In this document: positions 1 to 7,970 of the stretch, in pieces
Position numbering within the stretch: the stretch's first letter is position 1
Layout: each line of letters opens with the position of its first letter
Source of the DNA: Chloroflexota bacterium
Lineage (GTDB): Bacteria; Chloroflexota; Anaerolineae; Anaerolineales; Anaerolineaceae
DNA length: 64,000 nt
Assembly: GCA_012517865.1 (NCBI GenBank)
Contig: JAAYUC010000009.1
Span: 53,710 to 117,709 of the forward strand
Reading direction: 5' to 3'
Program-made: the position numbers and the translations under genes
The notes under the pieces: model-generated
The model's input: the letters and a program-made list of their open reading frames with translations, nothing else
Databases searched by the model: none
Told to the model about the DNA's origin: nothing

Positions 1-1782
1 CACCAACACGCGGCCGTCCCGCAGCAGGGTGGCCGTGTGCATTTGGCGGGCGGAATTCATGGACCCTGTGTCCGACCAGGTATTGGTTTCCGGGTCGTAA
101 ATTTCAGCGCTGGCAATAATATCATTCCCCGAGTATCCTCCGGCGACCAACACCTTGCCGTTCGGCAAAAGGGTGCTGGAGTGGCTTCTGCGCGGCGTGT
201 TCATCGGCGCGGCAGTTGTCCAGGTTTCTGTTAGCGGGTCATAAATCTCCGTGCTGGCGAGGATTGAACTATCGCTTACAGCCACCCCGCCAGTAACTAA
301 CACCCTGCCGTCCGCCAGCAGGGTGGCATTGGATTCATAACGGTTTTCGTTGAGAGACCCTACGATTTTCCATTGGTCCTTAGCGGGGTTGTAAATTTCA
401 CTTTCAGCCACCATGCCTCCCGCGTAAAGCACATCGCCTCCCATCAACAGCGTGGCTGTGGGCAGCATGCGGTGGTAAATCGGCGCAGAGGCAAAGCTTG
501 AGCTTTCACTCAGTGGGTCATAGAGTTCCGCGGTGACGGTCGGTTCATAATAATCCCCACTCAAGATAAGCACTTTTCCACTGACGAGCAGGGTAGCTGT
601 GGAGCCAACCCGAGGAATTTGCAAGGGTCCCCCCGCGTGCCAGGTTCCCTCGCGCAGGTCGAGAATTTCGGAACTGATAAGCGCGCCGCCGTTGTATCCA
701 CCGGCCACTATCAAGCGGCCGTCAGGAAGGAGCGCGGTAGCTTGTTGAAAACGGGCCTGATTAAGCGAAGGTCCGGCAGTCCAGCTTCCCAGCTCTCCGT
801 CTTTGTAATCGTATATTTCCGTTGAGCTTAATCCCTCCCCAAAAAACGAGAAATAACCGCCGGTCACGATGACTTTGCCGTTGGGAAGCAGCGTGGCGCT
901 GTGAATAAAACGTGCGGTATTCATGGAAGGCACGCTCGTCCAGGTATTCGCGGCAGGGTCAAAAACCTCAGCCTCACTCAACGAAGTGCTGCTAGAATCC
1001 GCGCCGCCGGCCACCAGCACCTTCCCATTGGGCAGGAGCACCGCGGTATGAGACGAACGAGGGGTAATCATCGGGCTGACCACTGTCCAGGTATTCAGCT
1101 CGGGGTCATAAATTTCAGCGCTGCTGAGAGCGCTCAGATACCGTTCTCCCCCCGCCACCAGCACTCTGCCGTCTGGCAGCAGCGTGGCGGTGTGGCCGCT
1201 GCGTCCGTCGTGCATGGAGGCGACCTGAATCCACATATCCTCGACAGGGTCGTATATCTCGGCGCTTGGGTCGCCGCTGTTGGAGCCGTATCCTCCCGCG
1301 ACCAGCACTTTTCCATTCAGCAGAAGGGTGGCTGTATGGTAATTGCGCGCCACATGCAAATCGTCGACATAAGACCATAAGTTCATCTGCGGGTCAAACA
1401 GTTCAGCGGTATACAGCCGGCCGCCATTGTACCCGCCAGCCACCAGCACCTTCCCGTTCAGGAGCACCGTCGCCGTGTGCGAGTAGCGGTTGGTCTGCAA
1501 ATTGGGATAAAAGTTCCAGTCATTCGTGGCTGGGTCATATGCCTCCACAGTGGCCATCGCCGCGCTGCCGTCAAACCCCCCAATCACCAGCAGTTTCCCC
1601 TCGGGCAGCAGCACATTGGACGAGGCATAGCGGGGAGTGGTGAGGCTGTCTGTGTAAATCCAGCCCGCGGAGGCTTTGGCCGGGGCCGGGCCAGTGAGGC
1701 TTCCACACAAGAGGAAGGCAAGAAAAACCATCAAAACGCGAACAAAGAGAGATTTGGACATTTTATGCGCCTTGGAATGCAT
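1..1782 (-). CDS. Exported kelch-repeat protein (3' end outside window)
   Basis: This gene is absent from the ORF track because it runs off the left edge without a stop. I read the minus frame from an ATG at 1782 and found it open to base 1 (594 codons). AGGAGG lies five bases before the ATG. The N-terminus has basic residues, a hydrophobic stretch and an AKA-type signal peptidase site. The rest is about 11 complete kelch blades plus the start of a twelfth, each 45-58 residues, with motifs such as GKVLVAGG, HTATLL and SAEIYDP..N.W. Kelch blades form beta-propellers (also seen in galactose-oxidase-like proteins), so an extracellular binding or enzymatic role is likely. Which one cannot be said. 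It is divergent from another exported protein. Confidence 0.85.
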   Translation of the reverse strand, partial: MHSKAHKMSKSLFVRVLMVFLAFLLCGSLTGPAPAKASAGWIYTDSLTTPRYASSNVLLPEGKLLVIGGFDGSAAMATVEAYDPATNDWNFYPNLQTNRYSHTATVLLNGKVLVAGGYNGGRLYTAELFDPQMNLWSYVDDLHVARNYHTATLLLNGKVLVAGGYGSNSGDPSAEIYDPVEDMWIQVASMHDGRSGHTATLLPDGRVLVAGGERYLSALSSAEIYDPELNTWTVVSPMITPRSSHTAVLLPNGKVLVAGGADSSSTSLSEAEVFDPAANTWTSVPSMNTARFIHSATLLPNGKVIVTGGYFSFFGEGLSSTEIYDYKDGELGSWTAGPSLNQARFQQATALLPDGRLIVAGGYNGGALISSEILDLREGTWHAGGPLQIPRVGSTATLLVSGKVLILSGDYYEPTVTAELYDPLSESSSFASAPIYHRMLPTATLLMGGDVLYAGGMVAESEIYNPAKDQWKIVGSLNENRYESNATLLADGRVLVTGGVAVSDSSILASTEIYDPLTETWTTAAPMNTPRRSHSSTLLPNGKVLVAGGYSGNDIIASAEIYDPETNTWSDTGSMNSARQMHTATLLRDGRVLV

Positions 1783-2135
1783 GATAACCTCCTGTAATTG
1801 TGGACTGAATTGGTAAAGTCTGATGGTGCTGCTGGTTGGTCAAGAAAGAACCAGGCTTGTCCAACCAGTCAATAAAAACATGGTTTTTGGCTGATGCGAA
1901 GCGGTGATTTGGAGTGTGTCTCCTCCTGTTTCAAATGGCGGGACCTTGGATACAAAGAATTTTACCACGCTTGCACCCTTTGTTTTGTTTTTTTCCTAAA
2001 ACTCCCTCTTGAAAATTCTGAAGCGTTATATAATTAGCAATATCCACCCAATGTACCCTCACATTGCGAATTGCATTTAAGCAAAGTACCTTATGTGCAC
2101 ATATACATTTCACAATTGACTAACAGGAGGCGGCT
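1783..2135. other. Divergent intergenic region, no gene seen
   Basis: This AT-rich gap of about 350 bases lies between two divergent exported-protein genes and must hold both promoters. An inverted repeat (CTGGTTGG ... CCAACCAG, about 1827-1869) lies in the leader of the kelch gene. The 60-residue minus ORF at 1931-2113 has no family features and I do not accept it. No clear -35/-10 pair can be assigned. Confidence 0.5.
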
Positions 2136-4508
2136 GTGCGTAAATTGATTGGTAAGTATGTGGGAAAACATATTTTTGTTTCAGTTCTGGTTGTATTATT
2201 CTCTCTATCATCTCTTCAAATCCAACCTATCAGGGCTCAGGGAAACACAATTTATTACGCCGCGCCGTCCCCAATGGGCGTGGGGGACTGCAGCGCGTGG
2301 GAGAACGCCTGCGACCTGCAGACCGCGTTGACAACAGCCGTGGCGCCAGCCGAAATTTGGGTGAAGGCGGGCGTGCACAAGCCCACCATTGTCCCGGACA
2401 GCCGGGACGCAGCCTTCACTCTGCGCAGCGGCGTGGAAGTGTACGGCGGCTTTGCCGGCACCGAAACTGCGCGCGAACAGCGCGACTGGCGGCTGAACCT
2501 GACGATTCTCAGCGGGGATATTGACAATAACGACATCAATGAGGACGGCAACTTCATCATTGAGGATGTGGTTGAGATTGTGGGCGCAAACAGCAGGCAT
2601 GTGGTGGTAGGCAGCGGTGTGGACGCCACCAGCATCCTGGATGGGTTGGTGATTACTGCGGGGAAAGACGCGGGCGTAACAGGCGCAGGTATTTTATTGG
2701 TTGGGGGCAGCACGCCAATCTTTAGAAATCTGCTGATTTCTGGCAACTACGCAGGGACGGGAGGCGGCTTAAATATCGACGGTAGCGGGCCTACCATTGT
2801 AAATACCATCTTTGCACACAACTTTGCGGAGTACCGCGGCGGCGGCATGAATGACAGCGTCAATATTAACACAACTCTGATTAACTGTGAGTTCTACGAT
2901 AATGTTTCCCGGGATAACCACGGCGCAGCGATTATGACGGGGTATTCCAAGCTGACAGGCGGCGTACTGAAAATAATCAACACGCTCTTCCATTACAATT
3001 ACACACCGTATGCAGTCGCAGGAATATTCGCCGATAATACCAACGTGCAGCTTTACAATGTCACGTTCAGCGAAAATATCTCAGGTGGAGAGCCCGCGGC
3101 TGTTCTTTCTTATCAGAGCACCTGGACCGTGGCTAATGTTATCGTATGGGGAAATCACTCGCCGGGGGGTATCGAATTTCAGTATGTTTCCTCTTCCAAT
3201 ATTAATATCCTAAACAGTGATATCGCAGCTTGCGGCGCTTCGGGGGCTACCTGGCATCCTGAATTATGCGGCTCCGACGGCGGAGGCAACATCCAGGCAG
3301 ACCCCTTGTTTGTGAACCCCGGGCTTGGGAACTTCCGCCTGGGCCAATCCTCGCTGGCGGTTGACGCGGGAAATAACGCCTTTGTCCCGGTTGGAATCAC
3401 TACCGACCTGGACGGCAATGCCCGTTTCGTGGATATGCCCGTCCCGGATACCGGCCTGGGCACCCCGCCGATTGTGGATATGGGCGCGTACGAAGCCTAT
3501 GAGGACGCAGCTGCTCCGACGGTGAGCTCCATCACAGCGCGTGACCCAAACCCGACGAACGCGAACCATGTGCGCTTTTTGGTGAACTTTTCTGAACCCG
3601 TCTTTGGAGTCAGCACTGAAAGCTTTGACCTGTCCTCGATAGGGCTGACCGGCACCAATATTGAATCGGTTACGGGCGGACCGGTTTATTGGGTGGTGAC
3701 TGTGAACACCGGCGAGGGCGACGGCAGCCTGCGTCTGGATGTACCCGAAGGGGCTGAGGTCTGGGACCTGATGGGCAACGCGCTCACGGGCCTGCCCTAT
3801 CAGGGTGGGGCGAGCTATGTCATTGACCGCACCCAGCCGGAAGTGCTTTCCAGCACGCGCGCAAACCCCAACCCGATCAACACTTACCTGGTAAACTTCG
3901 ATGTGACTTTTAGCGAAACGGTGACTGGCGCGGACACGAGTGATTTTGAATTGAGCGTGGAAGGCGGCATCTCGGGTGCCAGTATTTATACCATTTATGA
4001 CTTTGGGGACCATATTCGTGTGGCAGTGCTCACCGGCAGCGGTGATGGGACCATCCGCCTGGATGTGGTAGAGGAGGCGGAAATCGCCGACCTGGCCGGC
4101 AATCCGATTGCCGGGCTGCCGTATACCGAGGGCGAGGCGTACACGATAGATAAGACCCGTCCCACTGTGCTTTCCATCCTGCGCGCTGACCCGAACCCGA
4201 CCCGGGAACTGGAGGTGGATTACACCGTCACTTTCTCAGAGGCTGTCTCGGGGGTGGGCGTGCCGGATTTCGTGGTAACCGGATTTGGCGGCAATACCGG
4301 AGCGAGCGTCTTGAGCGTCAGCGGCAGCGGGGACTCGTATGTCGTGACGGTATCCACCGGTACGGGTGGCGGCAGGCTGCGCCTGGATATTCCTTACACG
4401 GCCATTATTTGGGACGCGGCAAATAATTGGTTTGAGGGATATTACACCAGCGGCGAAGAGTACACTGTGCTGTACTTTGACATGTTCCTGCCGCAGCTGA
4501 GCAAGTAA
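2136..4508 (+). CDS. Exported beta-helix protein with three Ig-like repeats
   Basis: The product has 790 residues. The start is a GTG with AGGAGG five bases upstream. A signal peptide (about residues 1-34) is followed by a right-handed parallel beta-helix region (about 35-445) rich in Asn and Gly with short hydrophobic rungs, in the style of pectate-lyase or polymorphic-outer-membrane-protein-like passengers. Three tandem Ig-like modules of about 105 residues follow, each opening with DPNPT- or NPNPI-like residues, containing VTFSE(A/T)V, and most closing with YTIDKT-like linkers. The protein ends FDMFLPQLSK. The likely role is a cell-surface or secreted binding protein or polysaccharide-active enzyme. 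I see no defined catalytic residues. It ends at a strong palindromic terminator. Confidence 0.8.
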   Translation: MRKLIGKYVGKHIFVSVLVVLFSLSSLQIQPIRAQGNTIYYAAPSPMGVGDCSAWENACDLQTALTTAVAPAEIWVKAGVHKPTIVPDSRDAAFTLRSGVEVYGGFAGTETAREQRDWRLNLTILSGDIDNNDINEDGNFIIEDVVEIVGANSRHVVVGSGVDATSILDGLVITAGKDAGVTGAGILLVGGSTPIFRNLLISGNYAGTGGGLNIDGSGPTIVNTIFAHNFAEYRGGGMNDSVNINTTLINCEFYDNVSRDNHGAAIMTGYSKLTGGVLKIINTLFHYNYTPYAVAGIFADNTNVQLYNVTFSENISGGEPAAVLSYQSTWTVANVIVWGNHSPGGIEFQYVSSSNINILNSDIAACGASGATWHPELCGSDGGGNIQADPLFVNPGLGNFRLGQSSLAVDAGNNAFVPVGITTDLDGNARFVDMPVPDTGLGTPPIVDMGAYEAYEDAAAPTVSSITARDPNPTNANHVRFLVNFSEPVFGVSTESFDLSSIGLTGTNIESVTGGPVYWVVTVNTGEGDGSLRLDVPEGAEVWDLMGNALTGLPYQGGASYVIDRTQPEVLSSTRANPNPINTYLVNFDVTFSETVTGADTSDFELSVEGGISGASIYTIYDFGDHIRVAVLTGSGDGTIRLDVVEEAEIADLAGNPIAGLPYTEGEAYTIDKTRPTVLSILRADPNPTRELEVDYTVTFSEAVSGVGVPDFVVTGFGGNTGASVLSVSGSGDSYVVTVSTGTGGGRLRLDIPYTAIIWDAANNWFEGYYTSGEEYTVLYFDMFLPQLSK

Positions 4509-4539
4509 ACCCTTGATTTACTGTATCTTCAGGTTAATC

Positions 4540-4576
4540 CAAGCACACCCGCCGCGGCGGGTGTGCTTGCTGTTTT
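4540..4576. terminator. Intrinsic terminator between convergent genes
   Basis: A perfect 30-base palindrome (4540-4569, arm CAAGCACACCCGCCG) is followed on the plus strand by CTGTTTTG. It lies between the beta-helix gene and the convergent DUF998 gene and may serve both. Confidence 0.75.
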
Positions 4577-4593
4577 GTATATGGAAACGAGAC

Positions 4594-5247
4594 TTACAGC
4601 GCCAGTGCAAGCACGGCGAACCACAGCACCATGCTCAGAAAGACTGCCCACTCTGCGATGCTCAGGCGGCTGACGCGCGGGCGGGCTTTTTCGGCGGGGG
4701 CTTCCAGGGCTTTATTTTCTTTGTTTCGCCGCGCGGCCAGCGCCAGGAAGTACGCAAACGCGGCAATGCCGGGCAGCCCTGCCAGGCCGTAAGCCCGCGC
4801 GATGCGCACGGCGCCTTCCGGTTGGGTGATGATGACAAAGGTGAAGAGGATTAACATCGCCAGGCCGGCGCGGAAGAACGCTATGGCCGAGGCGGCGTGC
4901 TGTTTGTACAGGTTGAGCGGGAAGAGCCCCACCAGCGCCAGGCTGATGGCGCACAGCGCGCCAATCACACCCGCGATTCTGGCCAGCGTGCCCGGCAGAA
5001 TCATGCCCAGAGAGATGCATGCAATCAAGAGGCACAAGCCGCTGACTATGAGGCTGAAGTTGAACCAGCCGGCTTTCGCGGAAACACCTTCCTCGCCAAG
5101 TTCGGAGATGAAATGATTCAGGGGGGAGTAGCGCTCGCCGTCTTTGCCGCGGTAAAAAATGCCGGCCACCAGCGCGCCAATCAGCACTACCAGCACGCCG
5201 GCAGCGCCGGCGAGTTTGAAGGTAAGAGGGTCAGAGAAGAATGCCAC
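4594..5247 (-). CDS. DUF998-type membrane protein
   Basis: The ORF track starts at 5325. I prefer the GTG at 5247, because AAGGAG lies seven bases upstream of it and the longer form would run into the preceding gene. That gives 217 residues with about six hydrophobic segments. The motif NHFISELGEEGVS after the first membrane span is typical of the DUF998 family of small integral membrane proteins, whose function is unknown. The C-terminus has a charged loop and a last membrane span. It follows the Cys-rich gene on the same strand with a 43-base gap, so the two may be cotranscribed. Confidence 0.65.
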   Translation of the reverse strand: MAFFSDPLTFKLAGAAGVLVVLIGALVAGIFYRGKDGERYSPLNHFISELGEEGVSAKAGWFNFSLIVSGLCLLIACISLGMILPGTLARIAGVIGALCAISLALVGLFPLNLYKQHAASAIAFFRAGLAMLILFTFVIITQPEGAVRIARAYGLAGLPGIAAFAYFLALAARRNKENKALEAPAEKARPRVSRLSIAEWAVFLSMVLWFAVLALAL

Positions 5248-5290
5248 AGGTAAGCTCCTTGGGTTGGTCTGATGAAAGTATACCCTGAAC

Positions 5291-5986
5291 TCAGGCCGCG
5301 GAGCGCCCCGCCCGGTAGGGGCCAAATTTGCGATAAGCCTCTGGTTTGGCGCGGCTCAGGCGTTCGGTGGCCGGGCTGAGCAGGTAAAAACCGCCGTTGC
5401 GGTGTAATAAGGGGATGCGCCGGCGGGCCTGGATGAAAGCCTCGCGCATTTCTTCCGAAAGGTAATAGTAAGAGTCGTAATCCTCCGGGCAGTCTGCCAG
5501 CAGCTGGTCGTAGGTCTGGATGAACTCGGCGCGGAAGTCTGTGCTTACCGCGTCCAGATGGCTGAGCAGCCAGCAATACGGCTCAAAATCCCAATGGTAA
5601 GCCAGCCCGATAAAGCGGTCGTCCGCGGTGATGTAGGGGAAGAAGGGGAACTGCCGGCAGCTGACGCTGCGGTATTCGCGCTGGCAGGCCTGGGGGCCCA
5701 GGCAGGCCAGCAGGCGCATATGGGCGGGCGTGTCGGCCTGAAGGCGGCCGGGGTCTTCCGGCTCGGAGGCGCACTCGTCGCCGCGCCAGGGGTGCCAGCG
5801 CGCGGTGCGCGCGCGCAGGTACTCCCATTCCTCGAGGTAGGCGGCCGGTACAGCCCAGCAGATATCGCAGCAGAAGGGGATGCCGCGCGGATTGTGTGGC
5901 GCACAGCGCAAGCCGCAGTCGAAGCTGGTGGCAGGCGCGTTAAAGCCGGCGTAGAGCGCGGGAATGTTGAGCGGTGGCCTGGACAT
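5291..5986 (-). CDS. Cysteine-rich hypothetical protein
   Basis: The product has 231 residues. About nine cysteines are present, with a dense N-terminal cluster (C-x3-C, then CCDIC near residues 24-43) that could bind zinc or an iron-sulfur centre, as in YkgJ-type cysteine-cluster proteins. That family link is only a resemblance. The rest is rich in aromatic residues (YHWDFEPYCWLL, DYDSYYYLSEEM) without a recognisable fold. There is no signal peptide or membrane span. The ATG has no Shine-Dalgarno sequence, but a TGATACAAT extended -10 box ends six bases before it, so the message is probably leaderless. Confidence 0.6.
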   Translation of the reverse strand: MSRPPLNIPALYAGFNAPATSFDCGLRCAPHNPRGIPFCCDICWAVPAAYLEEWEYLRARTARWHPWRGDECASEPEDPGRLQADTPAHMRLLACLGPQACQREYRSVSCRQFPFFPYITADDRFIGLAYHWDFEPYCWLLSHLDAVSTDFRAEFIQTYDQLLADCPEDYDSYYYLSEEMREAFIQARRRIPLLHRNGGFYLLSPATERLSRAKPEAYRKFGPYRAGRSAA

Positions 5987-5992
5987 GCGTTC

Positions 5993-6001
5993 ATTGTATC
6001 A
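5993..6001 (-). promoter_or_regulatory. Extended -10 box, leaderless start of Cys-rich gene
   Basis: On the minus strand the sequence reads TGATACAAT, then GAACGC, then the ATG at 5986. The six-base gap puts the expected transcription start at the A of the start codon. Confidence 0.6.
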
Positions 6002-6011
6002 GGATGACGAG

Positions 6012-6050
6012 TTTTCGTCATTGCGAAGGAGCGTCAGCGACTGTGGCAAT
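6012..6050 (+). repeat. Dispersed GTCATTGCGAAGGAGCG-type repeat
   Basis: The sequence GTCATTGCGAAGGAGCG... GCAATC resembles a short dispersed repeat seen across many bacterial genomes. Related pieces occur in this window at 38780-38976, about 39060-39090 and 59966-60050. Confidence 0.5.
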
Positions 6051-6057
6051 CTGCCCC

Positions 6058-6184
6058 CGTTCTTGCATGGTCTCCCGACCATGCAAGGCGCCTGACCGTT
6101 AGGTCTCCCTTTTTCAACGAGCGCAAAAACGGAGACCTAAAGGTCATCTACCCCGCTCGGTGAGGACACCGGCGGGAACACGGG
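6058..6184. repeat. 127-bp direct repeat, copy 1 (two internal hairpins)
   Basis: This is nearly identical to 6200-6326, offset by exactly 142 bases. Each copy holds two inverted repeats: CTTGCATGG/CCATGCAAG, and TTAGGTCTCC/GGAGACCTAA. It ends in GGCGGGAACACGGG. No coding potential was seen. The gap between the Cys-rich gene and tRNA-Gly consists mostly of these two copies. Confidence 0.85.
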
Positions 6185-6199
6185 TTTTCGTCATTGCCT

Positions 6200-6326
6200 C
6201 GTTCTTGCATGGTCTCCCGACCATGCAAGGCGCTTGACCGTTAGGTCTCCCTTTTTCAACGAGCGCAAAAATGGAGACCTAAAGGTCATCTACCTCGCTC
6301 GGAGAGGACGCCGGCGGGAACACGGG
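6200..6326. repeat. 127-bp direct repeat, copy 2
   Basis: This is the second copy of the element at 6058-6184, with only a handful of base differences. Both inverted repeats are kept, so RNA or DNA secondary structure appears to be maintained. Confidence 0.85.
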
Positions 6327-6394
6327 GACATTGTACCCCCTGAGGGTGTTCAAGCCGGCTGATACTTGGAAAATCAGGTGTGTTAAAAGGAAAA

Positions 6395-6466
6395 AGCGGG
6401 CGACCGGATTCGAACCGGCGAATGTTAGCTTGGAAGGCTAATGCCTTACCACTTGGCGACGCCCGC
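6395..6466 (-). tRNA. tRNA-Gly(TCC)
   Basis: A cloverleaf is readable on the minus strand: acceptor GCGGGCG/CGCCCGC, anticodon loop CTTCCAA (anticodon TCC), and T-loop TTCGAAT. CCA is not encoded. It lies directly downstream of gatB on the same strand, so it could be processed from the gatCAB transcript. The minus-strand T-run after the gene may end transcription. Confidence 0.95.
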
Positions 6467-6533
6467 GTGCACTATATTTTATGCAATTCGCAGCCCGGCG
6501 TCAATGCCGGCGCCGCGTCAAACCTATGCCAGT

Positions 6534-7970
6534 CTACTGCCTCAACAACTCCAAAAGCAGCTCGCGGGTGCGTTTGGGGTCGGCTTTTCCGCCTGTGCGG
6601 CGCATCACCTGCCCCACAAACCACCCCAGCAGGCTTTCCTTGCCAGCCCTAAAGTTCTGCATTTCAGAGGGGGATTCTTCCAGAATGGCGGCGATTTGCT
6701 GGCGCAGGGTGTCTTCATCCGCGATTAACCCCAGGCCTTCGTCCGCGACAATTTGCGAGGCTTTCCCCGCTCCGGCTTCCACTCTGGCAAGCAGGCTTTT
6801 GCCAGTGGCTGGATTAATCTTTCCGCCTTCCACCAACTGGATAATTTCCGCCAGGTCCGCCGGTCGCAGGCGCAGTTCAGCGGCGCTCTTGCCGGTGTCG
6901 TTCATCAGGCGGATGAGGTCATTCATCATCCAATTGGAGACGAGCTTTGCCGCGCCGCCGCAAAGCTGCACGCTTTCCTCGTAGTAATCCGAGAGCCCGC
7001 GTTCGCTGGTCAGAATTTCCGCGTCGTAGGCTGAAAGCTGGTAATCCTGGATAAAGCGCGCGCGCCGGGCGAGCGGCAGTTCCGGCAGGCTGTTTTGCAC
7101 CGCCGCGATTTCCGCGGCTGTCAGCACCACGGGCAGCAGGTCGGGCTCGCGGAAGTAGCGGTAGTCGGCCTCTGTTTCCTTGGAGCGCATTTTGCGCAGA
7201 GTGCCGGTATCGGCGTCCCAATCCAAGGTGTAGGATTCGATGCGCTGGCCGGCTTCCACAGCGTCAATCTGGCGCTTGGCTTCTTCGCTAATCGCCTGGC
7301 GCACCGCGTCGATGGAATTGACGTTCTTAATTTCTGTTTTGGTGTTCAGCATGCTGCTGCCGGCTTCGCGGATGGAAACGTTCGCGTCGCAGCGCAGGTG
7401 TCCGCGCTCCATATCCGCTTCTGAAACGCCAATCCAGCGCAGCAGCTGACGCAGCTGCGTGAGGTACTGGGCGGCTTCCTCGCCTGAGCGCAAATCGGGC
7501 TCGGTGACCATCTCCACCAGCGGCACGCCGCAGCGGTTGAAGTCCACCAGGCGTTCGCCGCGATCAATCTTGGTTTTGCCGGCGTCCTCCTCCAGGTGCA
7601 GTTTGTGGATTCGCACGCGCCGCTCGGAACCGTCGGGCATGCGCAGGTCCATGTAACCGCCCTTGCCGATGGGTTCGTCGAACTGGGTAATCTGGTAGCC
7701 TTTGGGCAGGTCCGGGTAAAAGTAGTTTTTGCGGTCAAAGTAAGAGATTGGATTGATTTCGGCGTGCATGGCGGCGGCCAGCAGCGCGCCTTTTCGCACA
7801 GCTTCAGCGTTCAGAACGGGGAGCACGCCGGGCAGGCCGCTGCAGACCGGGCAGATGTTGGTATTCGGCGGCGCGCCCCACGAATCCGCCTTGCAAGAGC
7901 AGAAAATTTTGCTGGCGGTGTTCAGCTGAATGTGCGTTTCCAGGCCGATGACAATTTCGTAAGTTTTCAT
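6534..7970 (-). CDS. gatB: Asp/Glu-tRNA amidotransferase subunit B
   Basis: The product has 478 residues starting at MKTYEIVIGLETH. The track start at 8018 adds 16 residues inside gatA, and I reject it. The ATG overlaps the gatA stop by four bases (ATGA) and has AGGTGA upstream. GatB carries the kinase/tRNA-binding part of the GatCAB enzyme, which converts mischarged Glu-tRNA(Gln) and/or Asp-tRNA(Asn) to the correct amide form. Visible signatures are GLETHIQLNT and DRKNYFYPDLPKGYQI, followed by a helical C-terminal tail domain ending in a YqeY-like region. The length is normal for the family. Confidence 0.97.
   Translation of the reverse strand: MKTYEIVIGLETHIQLNTASKIFCSCKADSWGAPPNTNICPVCSGLPGVLPVLNAEAVRKGALLAAAMHAEINPISYFDRKNYFYPDLPKGYQITQFDEPIGKGGYMDLRMPDGSERRVRIHKLHLEEDAGKTKIDRGERLVDFNRCGVPLVEMVTEPDLRSGEEAAQYLTQLRQLLRWIGVSEADMERGHLRCDANVSIREAGSSMLNTKTEIKNVNSIDAVRQAISEEAKRQIDAVEAGQRIESYTLDWDADTGTLRKMRSKETEADYRYFREPDLLPVVLTAAEIAAVQNSLPELPLARRARFIQDYQLSAYDAEILTSERGLSDYYEESVQLCGGAAKLVSNWMMNDLIRLMNDTGKSAAELRLRPADLAEIIQLVEGGKINPATGKSLLARVEAGAGKASQIVADEGLGLIADEDTLRQQIAAILEESPSEMQNFRAGKESLLGWFVGQVMRRTGGKADPKRTRELLLELLRQ

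Noticed and set aside
1931-2113. 60-residue minus-strand ORF in the divergent gap
   Set aside because: No family features, AT-rich intergenic composition, and it would cover the promoter region of the kelch gene.
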